Below the pieces are notes generated by a model, which was given only the letters and a program-made list of their open reading frames with translations, was not told the origin of the DNA and made no database searches. From Macrothele yani (lineage: Eukaryota > Arthropoda > Arachnida > Araneae > Macrothelidae): a DNA stretch of 64,000 bases. This document shows positions 19,701 through 32,200 of this stretch, piece after piece (position 1 is the first letter of the stretch; each line of letters opens with the position of its first letter). The position numbers and the translations under genes were made by a program. The stretch spans positions 80,761,127 to 80,825,126 of the forward strand of contig CM077023.1 of the NCBI GenBank assembly GCA_039090855.1, read 5' to 3'.

Positions 19701-21655
19701 GAATCATATTTATAGATGGGCCTGGGACATGCTGATTGTGTAGGACCGAAAAGATATCCAGATATTAATTGTAAGGCAGTGCATATCTAGATACAGATTT
19801 GGAAATTTTTATCTACACCAAAGACTCTCTCCTACGGCACGTAAAATTAAATTATGAGCTCTCACCTCTTAAAAAAATTTGATCTCTCTGTTGTACAGCT
19901 TACCAAAAACTTAGAAACAACTTATAAAACACGGCTTTTTACAGAATATAGGAAGACTGATATAAAGATGTAGGAAATTTCTGCAGGATACAAAATGCTC
20001 AGAATTTAAAGAAGTGAAATTTATGTTAACATTTTGAAAAAGCTGATGAGATTTTCACATATAGCTAAAAAGCTCAAAACACAGCAGGGTAACTTCATAT
20101 AAGTGCGTTTTGTTGATTCAGTTAAACCCCCACAAGTGGCGTTTTAACTTAATGAACATAGAGATGGACTGTTTGATCTGGTAGCAGGATCCGAGTGGTT
20201 TAGAGTGCCATCGATAGTACAAACCAATAAAATATGGGATGGTGATGTGCTAGAGCCCATTAACTTGAAGAAAACGCTTATCTTAAACAGCTAGTAAACG
20301 AGCTAGATGTCTTGGCAGATAAAAGTAACATAAAGCTGATAAATCTCTTGAAATCTCATACAACACAATTAAGAATGATCGTTAAGTTTGGAAATTTTGG
20401 GTAACAATTAGCAGAGCGCTTCAATATCAATTAGTTTAGTTCTGTTTTCAGCGATGCTGATCTCTATTTGAGCATGAAGTGTTACACATAGGCTAAATTT
20501 GCTTATCAAAGGTATTTTTCATTTTGTTAAACCTCTTTGGATAATATTCTCACAGAGGTTTGTCAGTAGGGAAAATTGATTGTGTCTTTTTCCTGAACGT
20601 GTCAGATAGGCCTTTTACCTATGACCAATTTTAAAAGTGGGAGAGTAGATGCTATCTCCATTTACTCTAAAATAAAAAATAAGAGTTTTTACTATAATAT
20701 TAAAAAACACAATAGGGAAGGCAGTGAATTTTTAAAATCACATGAAACAACGAAATCCGTCTTGTTGCGAGATGTGTTCATCGATTCATCCACCATTAGG
20801 TCCACAATCTATTTATTTATCTCATTGCAGTGTTGGTTCCTCTGTAAATCTTTCGCATGGTTAAATTACAAAATCCTAGCAAAAATCCAGCAGTATTTGT
20901 CGAAAATGCTCTACAAGCGCTGGTTTGTAACACAATCACACAAAACATTTTTTGACCTATGTGCTGTAACTTAACTTTCAATTTTAGCTGTCTTTTCCTT
21001 TTTAAATTATGTTGCTTGCAATTCCCTTATCTCACCTAATCTCATATCTCCCAAGAGCTTACTTTTTGGAAACTCCTTAGAGGCTGTCTAGTCAGTAGGA
21101 CTTAGATTAAAGCCCATTGCATGAGCAAAAGTAATTTTTCACATGAGCAAAAGTAATTTTTCGCATGAGCACGTGTACTTTAAGCTATCAAGCTTGTGGC
21201 TTGTGGCTTGTAGCTGTTTTATCAACAATTTGTAGTTTCTTCTAAGTCTAGTTACTGGTGGCAGCTAAATGTTCACTATTATATTTATTTTGGTTTGATT
21301 GCTCATAGTTCTTCACTGAACTCATATGTTCATGTTTGAAACTACAAGTGCTGCCCTGGATTTTAGCAAAGGCGATAAATAAAAGTGCTGTAATTTCAAA
21401 TTAGCACATTTATCCTCTTTTGTCTTTTATAACTATAAATGAGACAGAACCCCCTTTAGGACTTGATAACTTTTCTTCACAATACCTCGAAGAAAACTAT
21501 TAACACAGCATAATCCAATCTGAACTTTCTTTGTCGAAATGTAAGATTCCATTGATGTACGACTACCCCAACCCTGATTTTGATATCCAGCACTGAAATC
21601 TTGTTGTTATCCTCCATTAAAAAAAATAGTTCAGCTTAACACATCTACAATTAAC
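19700..21655. other. AT-rich DNA, nothing recognised
   Basis: Only a short 23-bp direct repeat (CATGAGCAAAAGTAATTTTT, about 21120-21172, two full units and a partial) and a GCTTGTGGCTTGTGGCTTGT run near 21190 stand out. Confidence 0.4.
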
Positions 21656-21659
21656 TGCA

Positions 21660-22040
21660 AATTCAGACAAATTGAAAGTGCTTTCCGATATTTAGGAAGG
21701 AAGTTATTGTCCATGGCCATTTGAAGGCATCATTTAAAAATATTTTGCCATGAGTGGTGTACAGTTTGGCAGGCTTTTTCTTTTTTCAAACTGGAAATGG
21801 GAATTCTATTCCCTCTCCAAAACCAAGCAATTTACAAGCATTCGGAGGATATTTTCGTGTGGATGACTATTGATGAAAGTACTGACAACCCTACAAAACG
21901 CCTCAGTCTAACGGAGATTTTATGTTACGCGTGGTTTATTTGTAGCACTTCACTGTTACAATGCATGTTTACGTAAATAACTTAGATGATCCACAAGAGC
22001 TTACTAATTGATAAAAAATTCATCAATATCTATTAAAGGA
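21660..22040 (+). pseudogene. hAT-like transposase remnant
   Basis: A plus-strand frame around 21840-21975 reads EDIFVWMTIDESTDNP. The W-x-x-x-DE(S/T)TD signature is typical of the first catalytic region of one group of hAT-type transposases. The surrounding sequence carries many stops and no terminal repeats are visible, so only a scrap remains and the assignment rests on one motif. Confidence 0.35.
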
Positions 22041-22444
22041 CAGTGGTACTGACTAGAGAAAAAAACTAGCCAAGCATAATAAACCATTCATGTGTTAAAT
22101 TTCTTAAATTTTACTTGTTACAGCACTTGCTCACTGATCTCATAATCTTGTTAAATAAAACGAGATCCTCATTTCGTCCTAGCTGTACACCTTCCGAAGT
22201 CCGACCTCAGCTTGTCACCATCAATTTTCAGTCACTGAAATTGAAATTAAAAAAAAATCAAAGCATCTGTTACTTACAAAGTCCGTTTTGCACAAGTTAA
22301 CAAAAGCTTCTCGTGCTGATTGCACTTGAAAACTGAAGAAGTGCACTTTAAAATTTACAACCTTAAATTATTCTACAAGTATGTTGTAAAGGATTTTATA
22401 TAGCCAACTTTCATTGAAGAAGTATACATTTTGAATTTTCTGTA

Positions 22445-22856
22445 CATCTACATGTTGTTATTTTCATCATATTTATTTTTCATTAGAACATGCTACATAA
22501 CACATTAATAACCATTCATTTAAATTCATCTATGTGAATATCACTCTACTGCTTCGACTCTCAAAATATGGCTGTATTTCTGTAAATAATTTGATAATCT
22601 CACAGGCAGCAAATAATAACAGTTTTGTCTAGGAACCGTATTAAGGAACTCATCTACATGTTGTTATTTTCCTCATATTTATTTTTCATTAGAACATGCT
22701 ACATAACACATTAATAACCATTCATTTAAATTCATCTATGTGAATATCACTCTACTGCTTCGACTCTCAAAATATGGCTGTATTTCTGTAAATAATTTGA
22801 TAATCTCACAGGCAGCAAATAATAACAGTTTTGTCTAGGAACCGTATTAAGGAACT
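22445..22856 (+). repeat. 206-bp tandem duplication, nearly identical
   Basis: Units 22445-22650 and 22651-22856 differ only at one position I could see (TTTTCATCAT against TTTTCCTCAT). No element boundaries or microhomology beyond the junction are evident. It contains no coding sequence. It is either a very recent duplication or an assembly artefact. Confidence 0.92.
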
Positions 22857-22859
22857 GGA

Positions 22860-24455
22860 AGAATTTTCCTCAAAATTCACAATATTAAGATATTAACAAT
22901 ATTTCAGTTGTTTAGGAGACTCAGTTTTTCTCTGCTGTGCATGAACGCTGAAATTCCAAAGAATTTAACACATGGAAGTTGAAATATATGTATGAAAACT
23001 GCGATAGTTTCTGCCCCACTTTCTTAGAAAGGAATGCTTTACACACCTTTTACTGGCTCTGCGCTGCGGCTGTTCAATCTGTTTTTCATGGTGTTTCCAG
23101 TGATTGCAATGATTGCTGACATTGCCCTTTTTTCTTTACCAGCTTTTGATTGATAAGCGAGTGCACCAATTGATGCACACTGTTTTAAGCGAAACGTTTT
23201 TCATGTATAAAGGGAAGAATTTTACCAAAAAATTATGAAGTTAGGGCTCTTTAAAAGCAACAAAGATAAATAAATGAAAGTGCTATGAATTTGGAAAAAT
23301 ATTTTTCCTTCGGAACAGGGTTATACATTTTTACCCTAAACATTTTTTATGAGGTGTGATATACACTCTTAACATCTCCTCGAATTACGCTTCAGTGATA
23401 CCTCTTCTTCATTTTTTCCTTGAAATAGTTGATAATTCATTTAGAATGCATAGCTTTACCATGTCTCTCAGACGGATCCTCAATACTTTAACCTGCAAAA
23501 GAAAAAAATAAATATGCAAGAGAGCTACAACATCTGAACAACAGAACTTAATAAACATAAAGAGTCAATACTGCTCTTTTCTCTCTGTCTCTCTCGCATG
23601 CTCACCTAACATATTATGACCTTACAGTCAGTGCTAGATATGAACTGACAGCATCTTCCATTGACAGAACTTTCAAATTCCTCAGAAAATATGTACAGTT
23701 AGCACCTCTGTAATGTCATTTGTTTTAAGTTTGGGATAGTTATGCAAAGTCGCTTAATGTTTTATGTTTACGTATCCAGAACCTGAAAGTATTATTATTT
23801 CAATCTCCTGTGCTTAAGTTACCTCAGAATTTTGAACTCCTAAGTTTCTAGACATCTCCCATCCTTGATTCAGACTTACCAGCTTCAAGGAGAGGGATGC
23901 TACCAGAGCCTTAGAAAAACATCCAAGTTTCCCTCAGGTTCATGGAGGGAAACAATTTAGCACACCAGCCGCTGGACCTCTAAACGCCCTTTACTTGGCA
24001 GCGTAGGAGTGGACAACTTATCATCATTAAGTTCCATTCTGATAACAGTTTTCAACAAACAAACGAAACAACTCATTCACTAATATTACATAGCTTTTAG
24101 TAGTTTTAAACAACCCATAGGTTTTGCAGTTTTGCAAAACCCTAAATGTTATCAAAATGAATCTTATTATCCTTAACCAGTGGAATACAGAAGCAGCAGT
24201 TAGATGAGAGCAGTGGTGTAACTAAAGGATGAAGACTCCAGTTACGGACACAAATTAGGAATCTCTCTGTCTTCAGCCGAAATTATTGGTACATATACAT
24301 GGTAATTATGTACACATAACCTACCAATGACAGTAATACTTAACTAAAATTCTAAATTAGCATATTAATTTACTATAATCTTTCTTCTTCAATCGAAAGT
24401 GACCAATAAGGAAAAAAAAAAGAAAGATAAAAACCTTAAAATAAATTGCATCTCC
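22860..24455. other. AT-rich DNA, nothing recognised
   Basis: No family signature on either strand. Confidence 0.4.
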
Positions 24456-24459
24456 TTAA

Positions 24460-25165
24460 TCATCAACCATGCTCATTCCATTGCTGGTGAAAGCCATTTC
24501 CGTAATTCTTTATCCTTAGAAATTATCACCCAGGCATGATTTCGAACTTTATCCACCCATCTTCCACGTGGTCTTCTTCTGGGTCTTCTATTATCCCTTG
24601 GTATCCAGTCTAGTGTTTCAGTTGTTCAACGGTGGACAGTTCTAATAGCTGTATGTTCAGCTCATTACAACTTGAGGTCGTAATGTCATCCAAACTTGTA
24701 ATTTTTCTGATCCATGGGTTCCTTTTTTTTTCTCTTTAGTTACACCAAGTATACATCTCTCCTTGCTTCTTTGAGTTGTCTGCATCCTCTGCATGTCATT
24801 TTTAGTTAAAATTCATTTCTCTGGTCCATAAGTAAGAACTGAAAAGATGCACTGATTAAACATTTTTCTTTGAAGATGTAATGGGAAATAGCTCTTGAAA
24901 ATTGTGCTGTTTCTCCCCAATGCATTCCAGCCAAGTTACATAAGCCAATTAATTTCTTCTTCGATGTGGCTCTCGCTTATGATCTGTTGTCCAATGTAGA
25001 TGTAGACATCAGTTACTTCTAAATTTTCTTTATCAACCTCTAATTCTTCAGTTCTTGCAAAAGCATTGCACACCATTTTTTTTCTTTAGTTCATTCTAAT
25101 CCCACTTCTTTACTCTTGTCAGTAGGTTCCTGGACAGCATATGCTGTGCACCTCTGAAGAGCTAC
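24460..25165 (-). mobile_element. RTE-type LINE, 3' end, decayed
   Basis: On the minus strand it runs from the QELADK-like region (near 25130) through the GQQIISESHIEEEIN-like block near 24970 to the tail, seen as AATCATCAACCATGCTC at 24460. Many stops and small indels are present. Confidence 0.8.
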
Positions 25166-25169
25166 TTGT

Positions 25170-26020
25170 TCGGCAAGCGCCGCTAAACTACCCGTGACAA
25201 GAAAAATTAATCTTGAGACAAAATAAAACTGTTGTTGCCTGGTGCTGTATATCCCTTATAGCAAGCAATGTTGTGCAAATATAATTTTCAAAGACATTGG
25301 AATCTGTATTTAAATTATGTAGAAAAAAAAACTGCTGTATTAGGTTTTCCATTCGAACAGAAATAGTTTTAATGTCTGTGCACATACACACAAGAGAAAA
25401 AAAAGATGACAAAATAATGAGAAATTTAACTCCTCCCCTCTTTTCACAGAAACTTGTAGGATCACACTGTGGTGAGAGATAGATACCTTAACTGAATGAG
25501 ACCCATTAAAAATCTCTTTCGCGTAACAATAGTTAGAGTTGTGTGAAAGCATTTCGATACGTGAGTTAATTTGACCTGCAACCTTCACTTATGTTAAAAT
25601 CACCTTCTAGTGAATCATACACAAGATGTATAAGATACACTTCCGTTTTCAACTAGTGTTTTGGAATCTCATTATGGTTATTAGAAGATCAATAACTTAA
25701 AACGTCACGTGGTTACGATATTTTTATTTGAACAATAATATGTTATTGCCCTAATATTACTGTTTCACACGTTGTATGCGATAATGTCATTTGGTGTTGG
25801 TCGCTTTGCTATAAGTGTCCCATATAATATTATATTCAATCACAGAATCAAAATATAAAGCATTGAAAATAGAGTAAACTCACCACTGTTTTGCAGCCTA
25901 TGCTTTCAATTGTTTTCATTCAGCTGCACAAGAGTATTTAGAAATATCTAGAACGGTTATATGTAACTAAATTTGGGTAATACTGTAATTTTTTCACCGT
26001 GCAGAATATAATAACTTAGA
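25170..26020. other. AT-rich DNA, nothing recognised
   Basis: No repeat or coding signature was found. Confidence 0.4.
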
Positions 26021-26021
26021 A

Positions 26022-26249
26022 TTTTTTTTTTTTTTTTTTGCTTGAGGGTTTAACGACCGCCGTGAGCAACTCAATGGGCTGTAAGCAGTCACCCGTCCCA
26101 AATTTGGGGTCGCTGGTTCCAGGGAAGAGAAAAAGCCAGTGCCGTAAGACAAACACAACATCCGTACCTCATAGGGACTCGAACCCGAACCCATCGCAGA
26201 CGAATGGTCAGAAGCCAGCGTATAGGCCACTGCGCCACCTGGGTCGCTT
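26022..26249 (-). mobile_element. tRNA-derived SINE (main family) with A tail
   Basis: On the minus strand: CGACCCAGGTGGCGCAGTGG (A box), GGGTTCGAGTCC (B box), then the family body and a poly(A) tail of 18, seen as poly(T) at 26022-26039. Both internal promoter boxes look usable. Confidence 0.9.
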
Positions 26250-26372
26250 AGAATGCTTCAAAAGATATCATGCGAAAAACTTTTTGATTTCTTCGTTTTT
26301 CCAGACTTTTTCCAGCGGTATAATTTCAGTACCTGTCATATTGCCATTCATTATATCCCTATTTATATACAT

Positions 26373-28055
26373 CATCATCATCATCATCGTCGTCGTCATC
26401 ATCAACCATTACCAATCTACTGCTGAATGAAGGTCCCCTCAAGTTTCTTCCATAACTGTCTGTCTTGGCCCAGTCTCCTCCATGCCACTCCCGTATGCTT
26501 TCGAATTTCATTCACCCATCTCCCATGTGGTCTTCTTCTGGGTCTTTTTCTGTCCCTTGGAATCCAGTCTGGAATTTCAGCTGTCTATCGGTGGTCCGTT
26601 CTTTTGGCAACATGCCCAGCCCATTGCCGTTTCAGGAATTTTACTCAGATCATGATGTCTTCCATTCTTGTCATTTTCCTTATCCATGTGTTCCTCTTGT
26701 TATCTATACTGGTCACACCAAGTATGCACGTCTCCATGATTTTTTCAGTTGACTGCAGTCTTTGTTTGTCTTTTTTAGTAAAGATCTACGTCTCTGGTCC
26801 ATACGTAAGCACTGGAAGGATGCATTGATCAAACACTTTTCTTTTAAGACATATTGTATTGCTCTTAAAAATTGCACTGTTTCTTCCAAAAACTCTCCAA
26901 CCAAGTTTCATACGTCGATTAATTTCTTCATCAGTGTGACCTTTGTTTGATATCTGCTGTCCATTAATCTTTATTCCTTTGTTTACCCAGTTCAATGTAG
27001 GTATCGGTTATCTCCAGCTTTCCTCCGTCAATCGAAAAATCTTCATTTCTTATAAAAGCATTCTACATCAGTTTTGCCTTCTGAAAGTTCATTTTTAATC
27101 CCACTTTTTTACTCTTGTCAGCAAGTTCCTGGATCATACGATGCAGTTCTGAAGGTGCAGTTGCGAAAATGACTATGTCGTAAGCAAAACGGTGAGTTAA
27201 ATAATCTCCATTAATCTTTATTCCTTTGTTTCCCAATTCAATGATTGAAAGACATTTTGCGATGTGGTCTTAAAGAGTTTGGGAGATATGGCGTCACCTT
27301 GTCTCACTCCCTTTCCAATTTTTATTGGTGCTGTATTCCCAGAAAACCGAACCTTTGCACTTGCATTTTCATTGATGTTACTAATAACGCTAATGTATGC
27401 ATCTTCAATACCGTAGGATTTCAAAACCATTGTAATTGATGACGGTTTCACGGAATCAAAGGCCTTTTCATAGTCGATAAAAGCCGTACATAATGGGAGT
27501 TCATATTCTCTCGTTCTTTCAGTTAATTCTCTCCGCTTCAGACTCTTCCCTTAGCCACTCCTGAATTCAGCTTGTTCTCTCAGTTGAGCCATGTCCAGTG
27601 TTACCATCAAGCGATGTGAAAGAATCTTAGTGAAAATTTTATAAACCACTGGTAAGGGGCTGATGGGCTTGTAGTTCTTGAAATCCCCAATGTCACTGTT
27701 TTTATGTAGCAGGATCATTGTAGCATTGTTCCAATCCTCAGGAATCTTCCCTTCATTTAGAAATCTAGTGAAAACTTCGGCGAGTCTAATTTCAATTTCT
27801 GCACTTGCTTCTTGTACAATGTCCGCGGTAATTCCATCTTCTCTTGGAGCTTTTCCCCGTTTCATGTTCATAATTGCACGTGTAACTTCTGCCGGGAGGA
27901 CTGGAGGGACTTTGGTACCGTTACCTTTCGTAGTGTTTAGAGTAGATGTGCCATCTCCTTCACATACTTTTGAGTAGAAATCTTTCACTCTTGTCAAAAT
28001 TTCGCCTCCGTTTTTTTTTACAATGCCATCTTCTTTTCTGAGTGCCATAATCTGT
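26373..28055 (-). mobile_element. RTE-type LINE, most of the RT and 3' end
   Basis: The minus strand carries the pre-RT linker, the RT fingers (frame 27551-28048: MKRGKAPREDGITADIVQE, PEDWNNATMILLHKNSD), motif A (FIDYEKAFDSV near 27470), motif B (GVRQGDAISPKLF) and motif C, in which the FADD signature has become FAYD (near 27185). It then runs into the C-terminal zone and ends at the tail CATCATCATCATCATCGTCG (26373). The catalytic change and several frameshifts make it inactive. Its 5' end lies head to head with the next LINE. Confidence 0.88.
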
Positions 28056-28198
28056 TTCCTTCCCTTAATGAGATGCCCCTTTGCTCTCTTCAGGCTATTC
28101 TCTTACTGAGATGCTCATTTGCTCTCTTCCCTTACTGAGATGCCCCTTTGCTCTCTTCAGGCTCTTCCCTTACTGAGATGCCCCTTTGCTCTCTTCAT
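28056..28198 (-). repeat. Fourfold tandem of a LINE segment
   Basis: The word CCCTTACTGAGATGCCCCTT with TGCTCTCTTC occurs four times (about 28065, 28100, 28131 and 28168). Spacing is 31-38 bp. Each matches the complement of the single LINE segment at 37565-37600. It sits exactly at the 5' end of the minus-strand LINE. Confidence 0.85.
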
Positions 28199-29275
28199 TC
28201 ATATACAGAATCGGATATACTTATTGATTATAAAAGGGCTTGCGACTTCGTGAGAATATCAGGATTTACATTGTCTTTGAAATCATGTGGTATTGACGAT
28301 GCATAAGTTAATATTATTAATAAGATCTATGAAAATTTGATGGCATAGGTTCGACAGTTCGAGAACATTGCTCGTATAAAATTTGAAAAGGGTGTGAGAT
28401 AGGGTGTCATCATATCTCCCAATCACTTCGATGCTATATTGCAGAATACCGTTCAATCATTGAACTGGGAAGTAAAGGGGATAAAGTTTCATGGAGATTG
28501 TTTAACCCAGCTTCATTTTGCTGATTCCGTGGTAAGTCTTGCAAGCATATCCTCAGAGCTGCAGAGTATAATCCAGGAACTTTCTGACCAGAATAAAGAA
28601 GTGAGACTGCATATGAACTTACAGAAAACAAAATTGATGTACAATGCTTTCACAAGAATTAAAGACTTAGTGATTGATGGGGCAAATTTATAAGTAATTG
28701 ACGCCGACATTTGCTTTGGACAACACATATTAAGCGAATGTCACATGGAAGGAGAAATTAATAGGTGTTTAAAACTTGGCTGCAGAGCATTTGGAAGAAA
28801 CAGTGGAATTTTCTAGAGTTGTTTGCTATTATGTCTTAAAAGAAAAACGTTTATTCAATGCATCCTTTCAGTTCTTACTTATGAAACACAGACTTGTTCC
28901 TTAATTAAAAAATACAGAGGCAACTCAAAGAAGCATGTAGAGTTGCATTTTTCATGTAACCAAGAAAGAAAGTAAAAGGAACTCATTGATCGAAAAAGTG
29001 ACAGCAATTGATTATGCCATTATCAAAGATAAATCCTTCAACTTGCAATCGGCTGAACAGATTGCTAAACGAACTGACCAACGTCTGACAACTGAGATAC
29101 AAAACTGGATACCTAGGAGTAGGAAGAGACCCTAAAGAAGGCCACTCGGGAGATGGGTAGATGAAGTTCGAAAGTATGCCGAAGTGACATGGAAGAGAAT
29201 TAATTGCTTAAGACAGACAGTTGTGGAGATATGCATCTAGCAGTGGTTAAGAATGGTTGATGATGACGATGATAT
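28199..29275 (+). mobile_element. RTE-type LINE, motif A to tail, diverged
   Basis: It starts with a degenerate motif A (LIDYKRACDFV) and runs through GVIISPNHFDAILQNTVQ, the HFADS remnant of motif C, and the C-terminal zone, ending in (GAT)n at about 29255-29275. Stops are frequent. It is more diverged than its head-to-head partner at 26373-28055, so the two did not arise in one event from identical templates. Confidence 0.82.
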
Positions 29276-32200
29276 TCATAAGGAAAATACATGTTGTGAG
29301 GTTCAGATCAGCTTTGTTTACAAAAATATGCAATGCATGGTGATTTACGTCAAAATAAAATCATAACAAACGCAGTGATAGCATCTCGGAGGTTATCGAA
29401 AATTGCAATTCCTAAGGTGAAGGATTATTTAGGTGACTGCATACAGAACCTGCTTCTTCTGACGCCAAAAAAACTGATTTACTTTCAGGTTCCAGACATT
29501 TTAAATTTCCTTTTTGTTTTACATACGCTACATTCTGTTTAAAGCAAAATTAGCAAAATGAGGCGAAATTTGAAGCAAATTTCAGACAGTAAATGTGATT
29601 TCACAATTTAAAATTTTTCTTGAATTTCCTCACCACTAAATTGTAGTATGCTAATGCTGAGCAAATCGGTTCACGGTAAAATAATAATAGCTGCACTTCA
29701 GCTGTCAAAGCAATGACACTCAAGGGAGGTTTTGGTGAAAACATTTGGCAGAAAATGTTTCTTAACAGTTTTCAATTCAAAATAGCAAAATCAGAATTCG
29801 CAATTCAAAATTTAAAAGTGAATACCCAATATGTTTTGAAACAAAAATCAAGATTTTTTTTTCAGTTTGATTTTCGTTTGAATTATAAAGAGATCCTTTA
29901 TTTTTTTCTTCGTTCAATATATTCTTTTTCATCTCATGGGGATTCTTTTTCTTTTCTGTTTCTTTACTCCCTAATTTCAACTAATGTAAATCATAAACTG
30001 TCGAAATCGTTTGTTGTATTGACCACAGTCGACAATGACCAGGAGGGAATGCTCTCAAATTTAAGCGAATTAAAAATGTAAAACTTTGTGCATAAAACAA
30101 TCCATTAGACTTTTAAGCAGCAGTCCTAAACGTTTTCATTTTCAAATATTCCTATAATGTTCGGCTTGGCTCATATTTTGAAAAATACTGAGTATGTGTG
30201 TAGTAGCCAGCCACCTCATCTCCCAGAAAACAAGACATTTCTTTTCATCATTATCTAAGGTACGTAGTTCAATACTCTTGCTACAAAATTTCTGCAGGAG
30301 CTCAACACAAATATAAACATAGACAGGCAGAAGATTTTGTGAAATCTGAATAGGCGTCTTAAACAGATATAATAACTATGCGTCTTAAACAGATATAATA
30401 ACTATGAGTGACAAATAATTAGGGCAGATATTCTCCAAGTCTGTGTATATACTTTACAATTTCTATTTCCAGTGCATTTCTGCATATGTTTTATTTGAGA
30501 TGTGCATTTTTGTTGCAATATAAATCAACATCTGTTACTCTTATAAGTGAAATGTCTTTAACCTGAAAGGAATTTCGTGTAATGCAACTAAATCTGGTAG
30601 CCTCGTTTTCATGAAGAGAGAAGCAATTCCGTTTCTTTGAGTTGTGTACGGAAGACTACAGTTGAATTATTTTTACTGAAAGAAAAACATTATTCTAAAA
30701 GAAGTACGTTAGGATAAAATGCCAAACAACTATCACGTAACTGTATTTTTTCATATTAATAAATTTAATAAGTTAACTGATGAAATCGTCAATTCAGCAG
30801 TCACTTGCTAAAAGAAAAGTTATTTTTTTACCTAGATTATTCAAAAAGTTAACTCATTTGTAAAATATGAATCAATAAAAGAAAGGTTTTTATGTTTTAT
30901 ATTTTGGCTAAAATTTTCTATGACGTACATGTTTTTTTAGATGAACCAAAAAACAAAAATTTTCAAAATAAAAAAAAACCTTATAACCCTTACCACCAAA
31001 CCATTTGAGCTCTCTACGTCTGTGTTAGTAAAAGAATCAAAGATAATTTTAAAACTGTTGATAGACTGGATTTTTTTCAGTCTTGCTTGTGTTACGAAGT
31101 GCAAGCTTTTATGCGTGTCAGTCAATAGTTTCCATGTTGTCGCTCATCTTCAACAGATGGCGCTTCCAGTCTTCTGTTTCACAAATTCCTTGAATTCCTG
31201 CCTTTCGCGGGAAAACTCAGAATCTGTCTTACAGCCAATAGCATAGAGAAGATAATGAAGTGCGGTCATAACAGCTACATACACACGTGCATCCAAGTAC
31301 CATAACAGCCACTAGAAGGAGGTATGCTAATTTGCAATTCTTTGACCAAGCAGCTTTCCCCATGGAAAGTTCTTGCGATGTCATTCTTTACAACTGAAAC
31401 GTTTGGTATGTGCGCTAGCACATCTGTAAATACCCAACGCGATGATTTTTGGTTATTTAAGAAAAAAAAAAAAAAACTCGCTCTCTCTGGCAAAAGAATT
31501 TTACACAGGCAAGGCCTTTTTTTCAATCATATAATTATTTTTCCTCTGGTTATAACATCTTTTCAGTGGCCGAGTGAGTCATAATTTGCTAAAATAAATA
31601 GCTGTATGAGGCCTTTTTCCTTCTTTTTTTTTTTTTTTTTTTTTTTTTTCGTTTTTGAGCATCCAAGCAGTGGAATTTTCCAATATGTAGACAGTGTGGA
31701 AAGAAATGTTGTTTGAAAAGGTTTTCTTTTAATATTTCGAGATTTGCGAAATTATCTAATAAAAAGATGATTTGTTAACTTTCTATCTCTATGCTAGTTC
31801 TTAATAAAAATAATAATAAACATGTCTAATGAAAGCTTCAGTATAAAGAAGCAGATAACTGTTTCACATAATTCTCAATCTGTTGTTCTCCATTCAACCC
31901 CATTTAGGGGCGTTTTCTTTTTTTTTACTCAAATGATTTGCTAGTAGGTATATGATTCGCAATAGATTAAATATTTTCCAAGCAGTTTTGATCCTAAACC
32001 ACTGCATACGGTATTTGTAGTGCTGCCTCACCTGCTGAGTCAAAAGCAGGAAAGGGAAATTATTTTATTCGAAATGGAAGAAGAATTGAATTTCGTGTTG
32101 TCAAATCATCTATTTCTTTTTGAGAATTAGTACATGACGCACTTGTAACTTGCTAACCGAAAGAAATGGGAGCTTTGTAGGCATATTAGGATAATATTTT

